Source of the DNA: Lithospermum erythrorhizon
Taxonomy: Eukaryota; Streptophyta; Magnoliopsida; Boraginales; Boraginaceae
Direction of reading: 5' to 3'
DNA length: 64,000 nucleotides
NCBI GenBank assembly: GCA_019722365.1
Contig: JADFUC010000759.1
Coordinates: forward strand, 558,001 to 622,000
The translations under genes and the position numbers were made by a program. Below the pieces are notes generated by a model. The model was not told where the DNA came from and did not search any database. It worked only from the letters and a program-made list of their open reading frames with translations. Numbering within the stretch: position 1 is the first letter of the stretch; each line of letters opens with the position of its first letter. Positions 1 to 12,479 of the stretch are shown here, piece after piece.

Positions 1-52
1 TGATATTTCTATGGAAAGATTTATTTTTGTATTGCTTATGTATTTCTTTCAG

Positions 53-861
53 ATGGAACACGAGATAATGACTGGGCCTGTCCCAAATGTGGAAATGTCA
101 ACTTTTCCTTCAGAGCAGTTTGCAACATGAGGAAATGCAATACACCAAAGCCTGAACCCCAGGTCCCTATTTGAAACTGAATTGTCATGTTAATTATTTT
201 ACTGTAGATCCTATTAGCATCTAATTCCTATATTAATGATATGTTTTAAAGTACTTACCGAGTTGCATCCTATCATCTGCAGGGTCAGAAGTCTGTGAAG
301 ACCTCTAGTATGTCTCGAGTTAAACTTGATTCTGTCATATCATATCTATGTACTTATAATTGTTTCCTCTTAGAACCAGAAATGCCAGAAGGGAGCTGGA
401 AGTGCGAGAAATGCAACAACATAAATTACCCCTTCAGGACCAAATGTAATCGGCAACACTGTGGTGCTGACAAGCCATCCGAATCTGATAATAAGTCTCC
501 AACCGATCAAATCAATGAGAGCAATCAGGTCTGTTTAGATTATACAGTTCAAATGACTTGTTATTTTATGGATATGCAGATCTCCTTTATGTTTTATGTA
601 TTCAAAGTAAACCGTGATCCACCTCTTCTAAATAATTGTTTTTAAACTTCTGATTTCTTGGAGAAGCTAATTTTAGTCTAGTTTATTCCTGCAATATGTT
701 CTAAGTTAATAGAACTTCTTTCTTTATTCCAGTGTAATGTACTTAAGTCACTTGCATTTATTGATTTTGAGTTGTCTGCTGTTCCAGTGAGTCCTAGGGC
801 ATGTCTGAGGTTTGAGGAGGTCCAGAGTATTCTTTCAGCATTGCTCAGTATTGGTGTCTGA
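53..861 (+). CDS. RanBP2/NZF-type zinc-finger protein, 3' exons (5' part outside window)
   Basis: C-terminal end of a plant protein with tandem RanBP2-type zinc fingers. Exons read from the sequence are 53-162, 283-307 and 374-528, all with AG/GT borders and in frame. Exon 1 encodes DNDWACPKCGNVNFSFR..CNMRKC and exon 3 encodes GSWKCEKCNNINYPFR..CNRQHC. Both follow W-x-C-x2-C-x10-C-x4-C, a plant variant of the four-Cys RanBP2/NZF zinc site, a fold that binds RNA or ubiquitin. Spacing and linker resemble the C-terminal pair of fingers in Arabidopsis At1g67325 (from memory). That family usually ends soon after a short Ser/Asp/Asn-rich tail, here SPTDQINESNQ at 528. A fourth exon, 733-861, is open in phase 0 for 42 codons to a TGA, but I do not recognise its peptide, so it may be an alternative end or 3' UTR. 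The start of the gene lies left of the window. Family assignment is firm; exact function and last exon are not. Confidence 0.85.
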
Positions 862-2340
862 AAGTCTGTCATGTCATCTTCCTGTTGCAGCGGTCGTTGA
901 ATTGATCTGTTCCCTCTTTATTGTGCGTGTCAACTTGTATTAGCTGAAATGATTAATTAGTCGTCTTCTTGAATTGTCAACTAAGTTGCATTTGGTGTCT
1001 TTCCTACTTATCAGTGGCAGATATTTTCGGGAGTTTTGGGTAATATTTTGTTTTGATTCTGTTCTTTTGGTAAGTCTCTATTTTAGCAGGTTTGTTGACA
1101 TGCATTTATCTAGTTCCATGGAATCCTTTTTCTGCTCTAACGGAGCATGGTATTATTTCTATTGGTCAGCCATGTCATCCACCAAGTTGTTGCATATACT
1201 TTGTACACTTAAAAAATATCAGGTGTCGCATGGTAGGAAGTGGACATCGAGTTTAGAGTGTTTTAGGGTTGTGAATATATTGTTCGTCCTTAGAGTTCCA
1301 CCTGAGATCTGAGTTGTATCGCTGGATACACTTGGGGAAAGAGATGCAGCTCGACTAACTAAGAATGTTTTTGCTTACTTGCATCTGATTTTCAAATGGT
1401 TAGCAATTAAAGAATACTCCTAGATTTTTATCTAACCTACAGAACTTTTTGATTCTGTTTTAAGTTATTTTTTAAAGTAGCATGTATTTTACCATCAACT
1501 GTCAAGCATCTGATGGGATTCATAGTTGGTGCGAGTCCATCATTTTAGTTGTAATCGTTGATAATTCTTTTGTTGCATGTCCAGTTAGTATTATTGACGT
1601 AGGGGCTAGACACTTAGTTTTATAGGTAGAAGTTAAGGGTTTTCAACCACACCGCTAGCTTTCAAATTAAAAACTGTACCTGTTTCACATAATCAAGTTA
1701 ACCGAAGAGATTTTTTAGCCAATTAATCCGAAATCTGTCCACGATTCCTTTATTGAGCCTTAACATAGATGGTCTGCTGAGTTTGAGAATAGTTCTGATA
1801 ATGCATAAATGAATGTACAACTCAGTCATGTGTGGGGAGAAGATAGAAATATGTCCCATATGACGTTTCAGCGAGTTGAATCCTCCATGTGTCCGATCCC
1901 CGCTACTGCCTGAGAGGCTGAGACAAAGGAGTGCACATTGGGATAAGCTGAGGGTTTCCCATTCAGCCTATACTCTGGAGAAGGAATTGAGTTTTGTGGC
2001 CATGTTTGTTCGACTTGGATGAAGTGTTAACAGGGATGACACTAGCTCACATGAAGCCCGAGAATCAATTGCCAGAAGAGAGGGCACTAAGAAAATCTGG
2101 TGTTGCACCCACAAACTAGGATATTTCGACGATTGAGCATTTTTTGGTGTTCTTGAAAGTGCGGATTTTCAAGATCGAAAAGCATGGTTATGCGATTTTC
2201 GTTTTTATTACTTTTTAGCTCGTTTGACAATATCTGCTTGTTTGTTTATGCTCAAAATAATTGATTAGATTATTTTCAGTCCATATTCATTCTCAATTAT
2301 CAATTATTTCAATCCAAAACAACTTGGCCATAACAAAGTC
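862..2340. other. 3' flank of the zinc-finger gene; no supported gene
   Basis: Moderately AT-rich sequence after the zinc-finger exons, probably 3' UTR and downstream DNA. The only coding-looking stretch is on the + strand, about 1871-2022. It follows a TTTCAG acceptor-like site and reads about 50 open codons (including RLRQRSAHWDKLRVSHSAY) to a TGA. I cannot assign it to a family. Confidence 0.4.
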
Positions 2341-4643
2341 AATCAATGAGAACATATTATTATTATTATAGAGATGGATGTAGAGAATTTATGGTGTCCA
2401 TAACTTTTTTCTGTGTAAGTTAAAGTAGGGCAAGTCCCTATCAATACTGGAGCAATATGTGATGTTTCTCTGTGCCATGCTCTCATGTCCATGCAGTTGG
2501 CAATTTTGCTATTTTCTATCTGGAATCATCTTGGAGTCATTTATAACATCACCAACTGTCAGATATTCTTCTACAGTTCTAAGTATTAAGAGTTCAAAAG
2601 TTTTCTTTACAATTGATGGGCCAACATATAATATCATGGTGCTTGGTAGATGAGTACTATTAATGCAATGGTGCATTCTTTTACCTCCACGATTTTCATA
2701 CTTTATTTGTTGATAACGATACTCAACTTTTAGTGTAAAATTGGATTCAAAATAAAGAACAAAAAGATTGAGCGGTATTGTTAAGATCTGGAGTGAAATG
2801 CCCTTCCTTGAAAGTGTAACCTCGATGTCAAAGATTCGAATCATTCATAGGATATGTGAGAACAAGTATTGAGCATTTTCTAAAGAATAATTATTAGATG
2901 CGTCGTATTCTTTTGTTTTTTACTTGTCATTGTACGGTTTGATATAACAATTAGAAAATATTGTTAGGATGATGATAAGTAAAAAAATGGAGGGAGTAGT
3001 ATTTTTTTACTATTTCAAATCAGTATATTTTAGAAAGAGAGTTAAATTTACTAAATAGTTACTTTGTTAATGCAATTTTTTTTCTCAAAATTGTACTCTT
3101 AACTTCATTTTTTAACTTCATTATATTTTAGCTAATGATTTTTACACTTCATTTTTTTAAATGATACTTTACTCCTTTATTAATTTATATTAAAAGAAGA
3201 GTATCATTATTACTCGCTCGAGAGTAAAATTCATTAGCCTATATTTTTTGAATGGTTGAAAATTATATTTTTCTTCTTGTTGAAATTGATAGCTTATTAT
3301 TGATTCTTGATTAAGACAACTTCATTATTGAATGGATGCATAAATGAGGACGTTGTCTTTGAATCTTGATGACTAAGCCAAAGTGTTGTGATGACAACAA
3401 CGTTAAGGAAACCAATGCGCCTGTGGTTTTTCTCATAATAGTGCAACTCACGTGATTATGGATTGTCATTAATTAAATCATTAGTAATAGGGCTTTTCTA
3501 AACCCATGTTTCGAGAACATATTAAAGTACTCCCTCTCTTTTTTTATTCTTCAATAATAATGATAGAAAAATCATTATAAATTGTCAAAAGTTAATGAAA
3601 TTCTAATAGAAATGGGTGTCTGGGACTATAATAAATAACTATGCATATTTGTTTTGCAAAATCGGTTGTGCATCATCTTCATCTGCACTTGAATATTCTA
3701 TTATTATTGTGAAACTCTGGAGGTGGAAAAAAAACTTGCAAAATATTGTTAAAACTTGCTTAAATGCAACCGATTATAAACCAATAAATAATTCCTCGTA
3801 GAAATTCCGATACGAGACCTCTTAAATGAGTTCTCATATAATACATATACCCCTAGGCTACGAAGTATAAGTACTCTTTCATTTCAATTCAACTATGCTT
3901 TCAAATAAATAGTAACCCATTTCTAACTCAATGATTCACCAATGTAATTTGAGGTTTTTTAATCATGAATTGATGATTAATTAATGAAAATGGCACGGAA
4001 CCAATTAGGCCGTGTTTTGTGGGGGTGTTCTTATAGAAAGGTTGGGGAAAGTGAAGCTGAAAAATCACTCCCAATTTTGAAGATCACTTTCCAATTTTGG
4101 CATATACTACATTGCTACTCCCTAGCTATATTACAAAGAATTACCATTATCAAGGTTTGATATTTCCAACGAGCATCCACGGCTTCAGAACATGGCCGAA
4201 TAATTTGATCATTTAATTTTAATTTTATTAGTGATTAAATAAGAAAGGAAGTGACTAATGGTTTTTTTTTTTAATTAGCTTATGATTTTAAAAAATACGC
4301 CTTTAAATCAATGTAATATAATCCTTGTATGATTTTGGAATACGCGACCTCTTATATAAAAAAAATTTAAGTAAATATTATTGAATTAGATATCTTTTGT
4401 TAAAGGAGAATTCACGTTGAACTAATCTATTGTGATTGTATGTAAGTTAGTCAAATCAATCATCTAAATTGATTCAACATAATTACCTTAGTTTGGTTGA
4501 ATCAATTATTAATAGTATTATTAAAATGATTGATTTATGATCCGATTCGACTATGGTTTGTTAGATAAACATGTTTATATATCATACTCCGTATATGGCA
4601 AAAGAAATCTAGTATTAGAAGATATGTCATCGAAAGAATAAGA
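2341..4643. other. AT-rich intergenic DNA with MITE-end fragments
   Basis: No gene seen. Short open frames on both strands overlap each other at 2459-2844, look like chance, and show no recognisable domain. Stowaway-like terminal motifs occur singly: GGAGGGAGTA near 2990 (right-end orientation) and TACTCCCTCT near 3529 (left-end orientation). No matching partner ends could be paired, so these are taken as decayed MITE remnants. Confidence 0.4.
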
Positions 4644-4865
4644 TACTCCCTCCATCCCACAAAAATTATCCACTTTTAACTTTTGCTCATCTCTCGAATT
4701 TTAACCATGTATATTTTTCAGATTATATAATAATTGATAAAAACTACATTTTAAAATTCTTTTCATTGATATATTTTTTATAAAATATTATACAACACAA
4801 ATAAATATATTTAAACAAGCTGGTTACAACACAAAAAAGTGGTGAATAATTTATATCCATGAGGT
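4644..4865. mobile_element. Stowaway-like MITE, about 220 bp
   Basis: The left end reads TA-CTCCCTCCATCCCACAAA followed by ATTATCCACTTTT. The right end reads AAAAAAGTGGTGAATAATTT then TATCCATGAG, an imperfect reverse complement of the left end. The interior is AT-rich and non-coding. The TA start and CTCCCTCC terminus are typical of Stowaway MITEs of the Tc1/mariner superfamily. The right terminus is degraded. Confidence 0.5.
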
Positions 4866-5636
4866 TTGGCGTCGCGATTCCTTTACTTTTCAGATTCTCA
4901 TTTCAGTCCCTTGGCTTTATCTTTAGTTGTCAATTAGTCCTACGACATAAGATAAACATCTTATCGACTATTATACCCTTTCATATTTACACTTTATCAT
5001 TTTAAATTAATTTTAGCAAATGAAAAATATTTTTTTTCATTTAATTTTTCTTTGATAGTTAAAATTATTAAATTTTATAATTAATGTTAACTTTGTAAGT
5101 AAATAAATGTATTGTTGTAATAAATAAATAATTCTAATTTGAAAAAAATAAATAATATTTTTTAGTTAATTTTTTTATTACTTACAATAACAATTAAATA
5201 AATTTAAATTTATCATAACTTGATATAGTTATTTTAATAATTAAATATTATTATATATAAATATGTATTTATTGTATTTAAAAAATCAAGCTATAAAAAA
5301 TATTGGAATTATACAAAAGTAATTATAATATGAATTATGAAACATAATAGTGTAAAGGATATGGTATAAAGAGTAATCGAGCAAGTCATAATCACTGTTG
5401 GTGGACCTAAATGCTAATATAAAAACTCTAATGACATTTACGATAAACTCTATAATTCATATACACAATTCTCAATGAAAAGCTTTTAATAATCTTTCAT
5501 GGAATACTAAGCGATATAACATAAGTTTTTATCAATAACATATATTTAAAAAAGAAATAAATCATCACAACATCTCAGAAACTATTGTGCTAACTCTAAA
5601 GGATTTATTATCGGTAATATGCTTGAATTTAAATTT
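4866..5636. other. AT-rich intergenic DNA
   Basis: Very AT-rich (long A/T runs around 5000-5340). I see no gene, RNA or intact element in it. Confidence 0.4.
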
Positions 5637-6115
5637 GTTTTGATGATAATTATAATTCTTAGATTTCTTTTGTATACATTACATATTTCACAGACATGTT
5701 GATGGGTGTCCATGTTTTTGAAATAAAAACCTTGGAGAATCATAATTTACAAACCTACAATTCAGCCTTGCAATTGTCGGACTAACGCAGAAACTTGGAT
5801 CCATTATTTTAGCTTATTTTCATAGCCCTCTAACTATTTAATATTTAAATTCCCTCTAATTTTTTTCTAATATTTTAAATTGTTTTGATGACAATTATAA
5901 TTCTTAGATTTCTTTTGTATATATATGCATTTCTCACCGTTTACGCTTTTGATAGTGTCCATATTTTTGAGATAAAAACCTTGGAAAATCATCATTCATA
6001 AACCTACCATTTAGCTTGCAAATCGTTGATTCAATGCTAGGAAACTGATCCATTATTTTAGGCTTATTTTCATATAGCCTCGAACTGAGCTCTACATTTT
6101 AAATTTGCCTCTAAT
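5637..6115. repeat. Two-copy diverged tandem duplication, unit about 240 bp
   Basis: Copy 1 (about 5637-5877) and copy 2 (about 5878-6115) share, in the same order, TAATTCTTAGATTTCTTTTG, a GTGTCCAT.TTTTTGA block, AAAACCTTGGA.AATCAT, AAACCTAC.ATT, and GATCCATTATTTTAG followed by CTTATTTTCATA. They differ by many substitutions and small indels, so the duplication is old. No coding content. Confidence 0.75.
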
Positions 6116-7472
6116 TTTTTTACCTTTCAAAATAGTTCATGAACTAACTATCATCAATACTATCATTTCAAATTGCCCCGGCCTCAAATTTTAAGTGATG
6201 AAATTTCTCATATACTAATTTTAATTGTCAAAATTTGAGCTGCAATCTTAATGACAAGTATAGTTTAAGGGCAATCTAAACGACATATTGTAAGCACTAG
6301 CCGCAGGGTGCTTCAGAGATAATTTAAAATATTAATAATAGTTCCCGTGCTATACGGTAACAAAGCCCATTTTTATTACATCCACATCTTATTTTCAATA
6401 ATTAGGTAATCAACCACATATCGAGTAAGATTTGGGACCCAGTTGTCCCAAGGCAACAATGGTCAACTAATCAATCATGCGGTGAGGGGTCTACTTTAGA
6501 ACATTAATTACTTCCTCCATCCTTTTGGGCGACGCTCTTTTTTGGCCACTGCAGCTTTTAATAAAAATTGAATTTATCTCACAAACTTAATTTTCCTCCA
6601 TTTTTATTACTTAATTCGACAAACTAACCTTAAAAGGAGATTTTTATTTCAAGTTAAAACGACTTAAAAATAGAGATGTAGGAGTAATAAAACCTTTTGT
6701 CTAAATATAATACTCTAATTACTATATAATTAACATTGATATGAACAACCTTTGACAATACCATGGTCCATGGAATAAATGAAAATATGAAATGATGGTT
6801 AGTTCAAGCGAATCTGCAAAGTTATACTCGGTATTATTACTCCCTTAATTAATTTAATTTTTTTTTTTTTTGTCAATGATCTTTAAGTTTAGTAAATTTA
6901 AAGCTAGGAAAACATAGAGAACTTTCCAAGTTGATTTATTTTTTGATCATTCAACCTATGAAACTGAGAGGAGTTGTTGGGTGTGACATATGATCATTTG
7001 GACACAATTTTAAGTACTCAATAGTCAATATATTAGTACTAGATTTCATTCTAATCTCAACTCTCAAGTATATGCTTAACTGACACATCTGAATTCTGAT
7101 GAAAGAATCAAAGAGATCATTGCTCGACTTATTATCACCAGCATCATCATAAAGTATCGTTTCCAAAAAAAAAAAAATCAATTTGCAGTTTGATAGTGAA
7201 TATAGTGTTAGAATTTACACCACTTAAGGTAGGACATTATTTCAATAATAACATTTTCATTTTTCTAAGTTTCTTGACCCTGTTTGCTTGAGGGTAGTAA
7301 AATAGAGAATGAGTAAATTCACAAGAATTCAAAATGGATTTCGCCAAAAAAATTCAACATAATTACTCCTACCATTCTAGTTTCTAAAACTGTGAAACCG
7401 TCTAGCATTCTCGTTTAATGAAAATTTCATCTACCTCACTCCCTTCGTATTTCTCTATAATATCGCCTGTTC
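6116..7472. other. AT-rich intergenic DNA
   Basis: No gene seen. ACTTCCTCCATCC at about 6510 resembles a MITE end, with a weak partner (GATGTAGGAGTAAT) near 6675, so a decayed MITE is possible. A minus-strand open frame at 6951-7181 has no recognisable domain and is probably chance. Confidence 0.35.
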
Positions 7473-7504
7473 TTTGATTATATTGTCATGTTTAATGAAT
7501 AAAA
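7473..7504 (+). repeat. 32-bp direct repeat flanking the gypsy element, left copy
   Basis: Begins TTTGATTATATTGTCATG and ends AATGAATAAAA. It is identical over 32 bases to 17559-17590 on the other side of the gypsy-derived region. It is much longer than the 5-bp target duplication usual for Ty3/gypsy. Confidence 0.9.
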
Positions 7505-7639
7505 ATGATATTTTAGACATCCCATTCTATAATATGTTGAAGATCAAGCACCATTTATTGGCCCGCTTAATACGTGGTTTCCAGAATTGGGTTCTATCCA
7601 GCCAGTCTACTGCATCCTCTCAGACTATTCTATAAAATA

Positions 7640-7975
7640 CCGTATACTATTTCACCATTACATAATCAAGGAAAAATTTCATCTCAATGTTTTTACTCTA
7701 TTTCAATCGCTACTAACTCGATCGCCGTGAAATTGGGTTCGCGGGTCGGTCACCACCACTTTCATGCGCTTCACAAATGACTACCTAAGATCATTCACAG
7801 AACAAAGAAAAAGCCATTGGGTCGATTCTGGAGATTCGGTATCCAGCCCCGCGAGCCATTCCACCAAAGCGAGATTTCCACTGCCGACTACTTGGCCAGA
7901 ATGAGTCCGGTAGTCGATCCGCTTCGATCAGAAGCACGGAACCAGAGCAACCTATCCTCAATAAAATTTGGCGGA
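7640..7975 (+). repeat. 5' LTR remnant of the gypsy element
   Basis: Aligns by eye with 17216-17550. Shared order: ATACTATTTCACCATTA, TTTTACTC.ATTT, ACTAACT.GATCG, GCAAGATCATTC-like, CTACTTGGCCAGAATGA, AGTACGGAA/AGCACGGAA, CCTCAATAAAATTTG. The true left end may lie upstream, towards 7505. Confidence 0.65.
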
Positions 7976-8000
7976 TCAAACGGGCGCCATCCAAGGGGAA
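7976..8000 (+). promoter_or_regulatory. Probable primer-binding region of the gypsy element
   Basis: Directly after the LTR-like AATAAAATTTGGCG the sequence reads GGGCGCCATCCAAGGGGAAC. A TGGCGCC..GGGGA arrangement is the usual tRNA primer-binding region of plant Ty3/gypsy elements. The match is imperfect here. Confidence 0.45.
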
Positions 8001-8009
8001 CGTAGTCGT

Positions 8010-9700
8010 TCCTCAAAATACAAATATATCTGCGACTCATACCATCAACAGCCAGCATGCATGGATATACCGCCCATCCGAACAAAGAATCGGCGTTTCT
8101 CCCCACGATCCCTACGCCAACACAGTTTCCACAAGAGGACATTCGTGAGGAAGTGCAACGGAGGGTTCGCTTGGCGAGGGAACAAGAAATTCAGCGATAG
8201 GTAAACCTTATTTCGAGTAGTGATTGCATCGTTCACAAGAACAAATAAGGCTGGATGAGACGCAACTCAAGTGAGAACACGAGGAATAGTGGTTAACATC
8301 CTATCCCACTCCATGACCCTCCATATACCCCAACTTATAGTCCTCTGTGATACTAATTTATGCTTCCGCATTATGTAGCACGTAGGACAACCTCATATAA
8401 AGTCAGTCCGTGGTACACCGTGACGGTCCTCCAATATGCTAACGCTGTTTTATTACAATAACTTCTCGCAAATCAAAAAGAGAGAGCTATTTAATTCAAA
8501 GAAACTTTGCTAGCCTCCTTACCAAGAGTCAGAAGTCAGATCTCATGTAGTCATGCCATTTACTGCGTGACTTAATGTTGTACCTATATCAGTGGGGTTC
8601 ATTTTACCTCAATTCACGCAATACAGTGGCATAGGAGATCCACAAAAGCATTTGAAAGCTTCTGGCTAAAATGATATGGACATTTATGCCAAAGCCTTTC
8701 CAAATAGCTTCAATCGGAGTCGCTACTGATCGGTATACGGAATCGCCACCAATTCGACGATTCATACGCCATATCAAGGGAAGCATTTATTGCCAAGTAT
8801 AACACGTCCATTACAAATAAGCAAGACGGTAGAAAGCTTTAATGATTACGCAATGTGCACCACAAAGAGTCGCTCAAAGATTTCCACGAGCGATACAAAG
8901 CCATTTTGAATAACATCCCGAGCATTGACAACAAGATAGCTTATATGGCTTTTTACCGAGGGCCTAAATTATGGCAAATTGAAGAAGACGCTAGTATAAT
9001 AGACACCATTTACGAAGGACGAATTGACTAAGATGGTCAATAAACACATTGATTTGGAGAACTTACAAAAGAAAGGTGGATTAGAAGGGATACCCAAGGC
9101 CAGTCGAAGAAGCCAATATGGGATAGACTGCGAGATAGGGGGCAAATATTCAGAAAAAGACCCTACTCACCATCACGAAGAGAGTTGATTTGATATGCCC
9201 AACCTATCTCACAACAACACACGGGGGGCCAAATCCCATTAAGAATTGCCATCTCTGAGATTTATTCACAGATGGCGAACAAAAAATTGTTGCAAAAGCC
9301 TCCCGAATGAGAGTGACGTGGGCGCTTAATAGAGACAAGTCAAGATATCATAATATCATAGGATTTTGGTCACGCATAATGCATTTAATGTCGACGCCGA
9401 AGTTAAGATCGAAAAGCTAATCAAGAGGGGACATTTGGAAGGAGTTTCGATATGCGGGCGTAATTTCACGTGCTCGGCCAGAGAAGCTCCGCCAAGCAGA
9501 TAACCGAATTACCACTTGTATGCGCGAGTCCACCCTACGAAAACAGAATAAAGCGATTCACCACTTAGATTGATCGACGACGATACAATCTTCCGGGGGC
9601 GCAGTGAGGAGGCGACTCGAGGAATTCTAGAAAGAATTATGCTAGAAGAGATGTATATTCCTCATCATCTATCCCAATGTCCGTGGAAACTATTACTTTT
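8010..9700 (+). pseudogene. gypsy gag remnant
   Basis: Structural (capsid/nucleocapsid) polyprotein region of the gypsy element, broken by frameshifts. Recognisable pieces in order: EEDIREEVQRRVRLAREQE at about 8133-8199, a charged N-terminal stretch; KESLKDFHERYKAILNNIPS followed by IDNKIAYMAFYRG at about 8864-8967, the conserved retrotransposon-gag (capsid) segment; and, shifted in frame, KMVNKHIDLE followed by LQKKGGLEG at about 9031-9090. Region 9100-9700 probably holds the nucleocapsid/protease part but is too decayed to place. No start codon or intact frame can be chosen. Family assignment rests on similarity to Tat/Athila-type gag phrases known to me, not on a search. Confidence 0.65.
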
Positions 9701-10689
9701 TCATATTCGAATCAGCAATGCCTCGAGTTGCCCTACGATTTATCCGCCGTGGTAATCGCCCCAACTATCATGTAATTACACGGAAAGGATATTGGTGGAT
9801 ATTGGAAGCTCAACAGATATATTGTATTTGTCCACCTATGATAAATTGGGATTTCCTCGCAACATGTTACAACCAATGCACACCTTTAATGTGGTTTATC
9901 AAGGCCCGATTTATCCAAAGGAAATGGCAACTTAGATTTCACTCTGGGTCAAGTAGCAACTAACCAAAGCTCAATTCATGCTGTGGACATCCCGATTCCT
10001 CATACAATGTGTTGATTGACGACCTATATTAATCGCCGAAGAGCTATTGTTTCCCCACTACACCTCAAGATGAAGTTTCTAACCGCGGGCGCAGGAGATA
10101 CGTGGCAATCAAAAAGAAGGTCGAATGTGTTAATAAACTGGTTCCACTGGGAAAGGAACCAGAAAAGCAAGGAACGAGATCGAGAAATCATCTCAGGCGA
10201 CACCAGAGTAGTAGCTCAAAAGGAAGAAAACACCACCAGAGTCGAAACCTCAAGCAGACCCCGGGGCCTCCTCAATGAGGAGATCATGGGCGTTCCATTC
10301 GAATAAAGGAACTAAAGAAAAATGTTCCTAGTGGGAACAATGTCAATGCGCATCATAAAGAAGGATCGATTTGCTTGATTCGAATACAAAGATACATTTG
10401 TTTCAACCCCTGCAGATGCGCTCGATGTATTAATATCACCGCTTACACCGGCCGCATTGCCGACTCTATGATAAACCCACAAGAAAAAGAAGCTAATATT
10501 TAATGATGACAAGAATCAAACAGTCATAACAGAGGTCGAAAGGCATTGAGCACATGCGATTCAAGCGAACTCCGGGGCCTTAATGGATTGCAAACGCGGA
10601 TATCGGGCCGCTAAACCAAACGGAACTCAGCGGATTTGCATGCACTTCACGAGTCTAAACAAAGCATGTCCCAAAGACTCTACCCGCTA

Positions 10690-11405
10690 CTTTTGTCTCT
10701 ATGAGATTCGTGGATGGTAATACAAAGTCAGCGAAGTCTTCGATTTTATGGATGCTTCGCGAGGGTATCATCAGATCAAGATGTGCCCCGAGGGACGAAG
10801 AGAAAACATTTCATAACCGAAAGTACGGGTTGTATCAGTTGAAGGTAATGTCCTTCAAATTAAGAATGCAAAATAATTTACCAAAGAATGGTTAACTTCT
10901 TATTCGCCACCCATCATGCAAATACGGAGATATATGTCGCATTTATATAAGTCAGGAAGAGCAAAGTCGAAAAGGATCATTCAAGAATTTTTAAGGGAAC
11001 ATCCGACACAGAAAAGTAAATTGCACTAATCCAGCATGTTGTTCATTCGGGGTAACCTCATGAAAATTCCTAGTGTACATGATCAGCGAACGGGGAATTG
11101 AACCAAATCCTGACAAAATCAAGGCAATACTCGACATGCAGCCCCCGCGTGAGTACAAAGATATCCAAAAGCTCACGGGGTATCTCGCAGCCTTGAGTCG
11201 GTTCATTTCCAAGTCTGGCGAAAGGAATTTACCATTCTTCAAGAACCTCAGGCGAGCCTCAAGTATCAAGTTTTATTGGGATGATGAATGTGATAAAGCT
11301 TTTGAGGGGCTGAAGAAATATTTGAGTTCCCCTAAGTTGTTTGCCACAACCCGAACAGTGGGAAATATTACAACCGTATCTCGCCGCTACCGGTGGAGCC
11401 TGTAA
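10690..11405 (+). pseudogene. gypsy reverse transcriptase / RNase H remnant
   Basis: Polymerase region of the gypsy element. About 10738-10920 reads FDFMDASRGYHQIKMCPE and then, after a frame change, KYGLYQLKVMSF, the RT palm segment. The following YVDD-type catalytic motif is destroyed: about 10930 reads EIYVAFI in place of EIYVDD. Open again at 11073-11400: ISERGIEPNPDKIKAILDMQ, PPREYKDIQKLTGYLAALSR and FYWDDECDKAFEGLKKYL, the RT thumb/connection to RNase H. The RNase H part that follows is shifted after about 11350. With the catalytic Asp pair lost and several frameshifts, it cannot encode an active enzyme. Confidence 0.85.
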
Positions 11406-12479
11406 AGAGCGGTCGACACGCCGGGGCACGGCGGCAACAAAACCGCCTATTATGCGAGATGTATGCTACATGGTGTAGAAGAAACTATCCTATTAGTTTG
11501 CATTCGCCTCTAGTCATCTCTAACGCCAAGAATCAAGATATACTTCTCAATCATATCCATCTAAGTAAAGGACGATCAACCTACGAAGAGGGTCATCATG
11601 TTCCTCATTTATCAGAAGACAATCAACCCGGTACCCATAGAGTTGAAAGTGAGTTTGACATCCATTATGTCCTCAGATAGCCTCTGCCTCAAGCTCCTAC
11701 CGGATTTTGTGATTGAATGCACAACTCAAACCCCTCACATCGTTAGCGGATTGAATAATTTTGAACTGTAGCGGATAACCTTAGATCTGGCCAGAATGAG
11801 AGAGATCGTGGGCGGAATCGATTCGCCCCTGGCGACGTGGTTATAGAATATGTATCAAGCGATTCACCTTCCCCACCACTAATAACGGCGAGCACGAGGG
11901 CCCTGGGCCAGATCGATCATAGTCAAGTCATCGGCGACGCATCGCATCTCGGGTAAAATGAGATTTCTAAAGTTGATTATGGACCAAGTAAGAGATTTCA
12001 TGCTGGTAAGCATAATGCACTACCGGTAAATATCATGGTAGCCAGCAAGAATTGGCCAAAAAGATTTAAAACAAGTTATTTTCGAACAAACACCCTAGCT
12101 CCTGTAACGAAGAGGTTTGCACTATCTTTCAAGACTCAGGCCACATATTATGACGACCAAAAGAGATTCATGTGGAGATTCGTGAAAAACCAAAGCATGG
12201 CTAGACATGAGCTCGCTCTGCCTGGGAGGAGCTAAAAGATCGAGGACCCCCACAGCACGACATTGCACCGGTCAACTCCCTCGGTAGTATAACTCAGTTC
12301 TCGAAGATCAAGAATCGCGCTTCGCATTTTATATGTACGATTTAAGCAGCTATATAAAAAAATCGCTGGACGGGTTCACTAATTGGGCCACAGGTATCAA
12401 AGAGGATATTCCTAAAATACCACTGGCAATACCCGCGGTGGCGCTGAGTCATATTGAGAAAAAGATCCTCGCGTCAAGA

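Noticed and set aside
7791..8236. Several overlapping frames on both strands near the gypsy 5' end
   Set aside because: They overlap one another in LTR/leader/gag sequence. Only the gag-like pieces match a known family.
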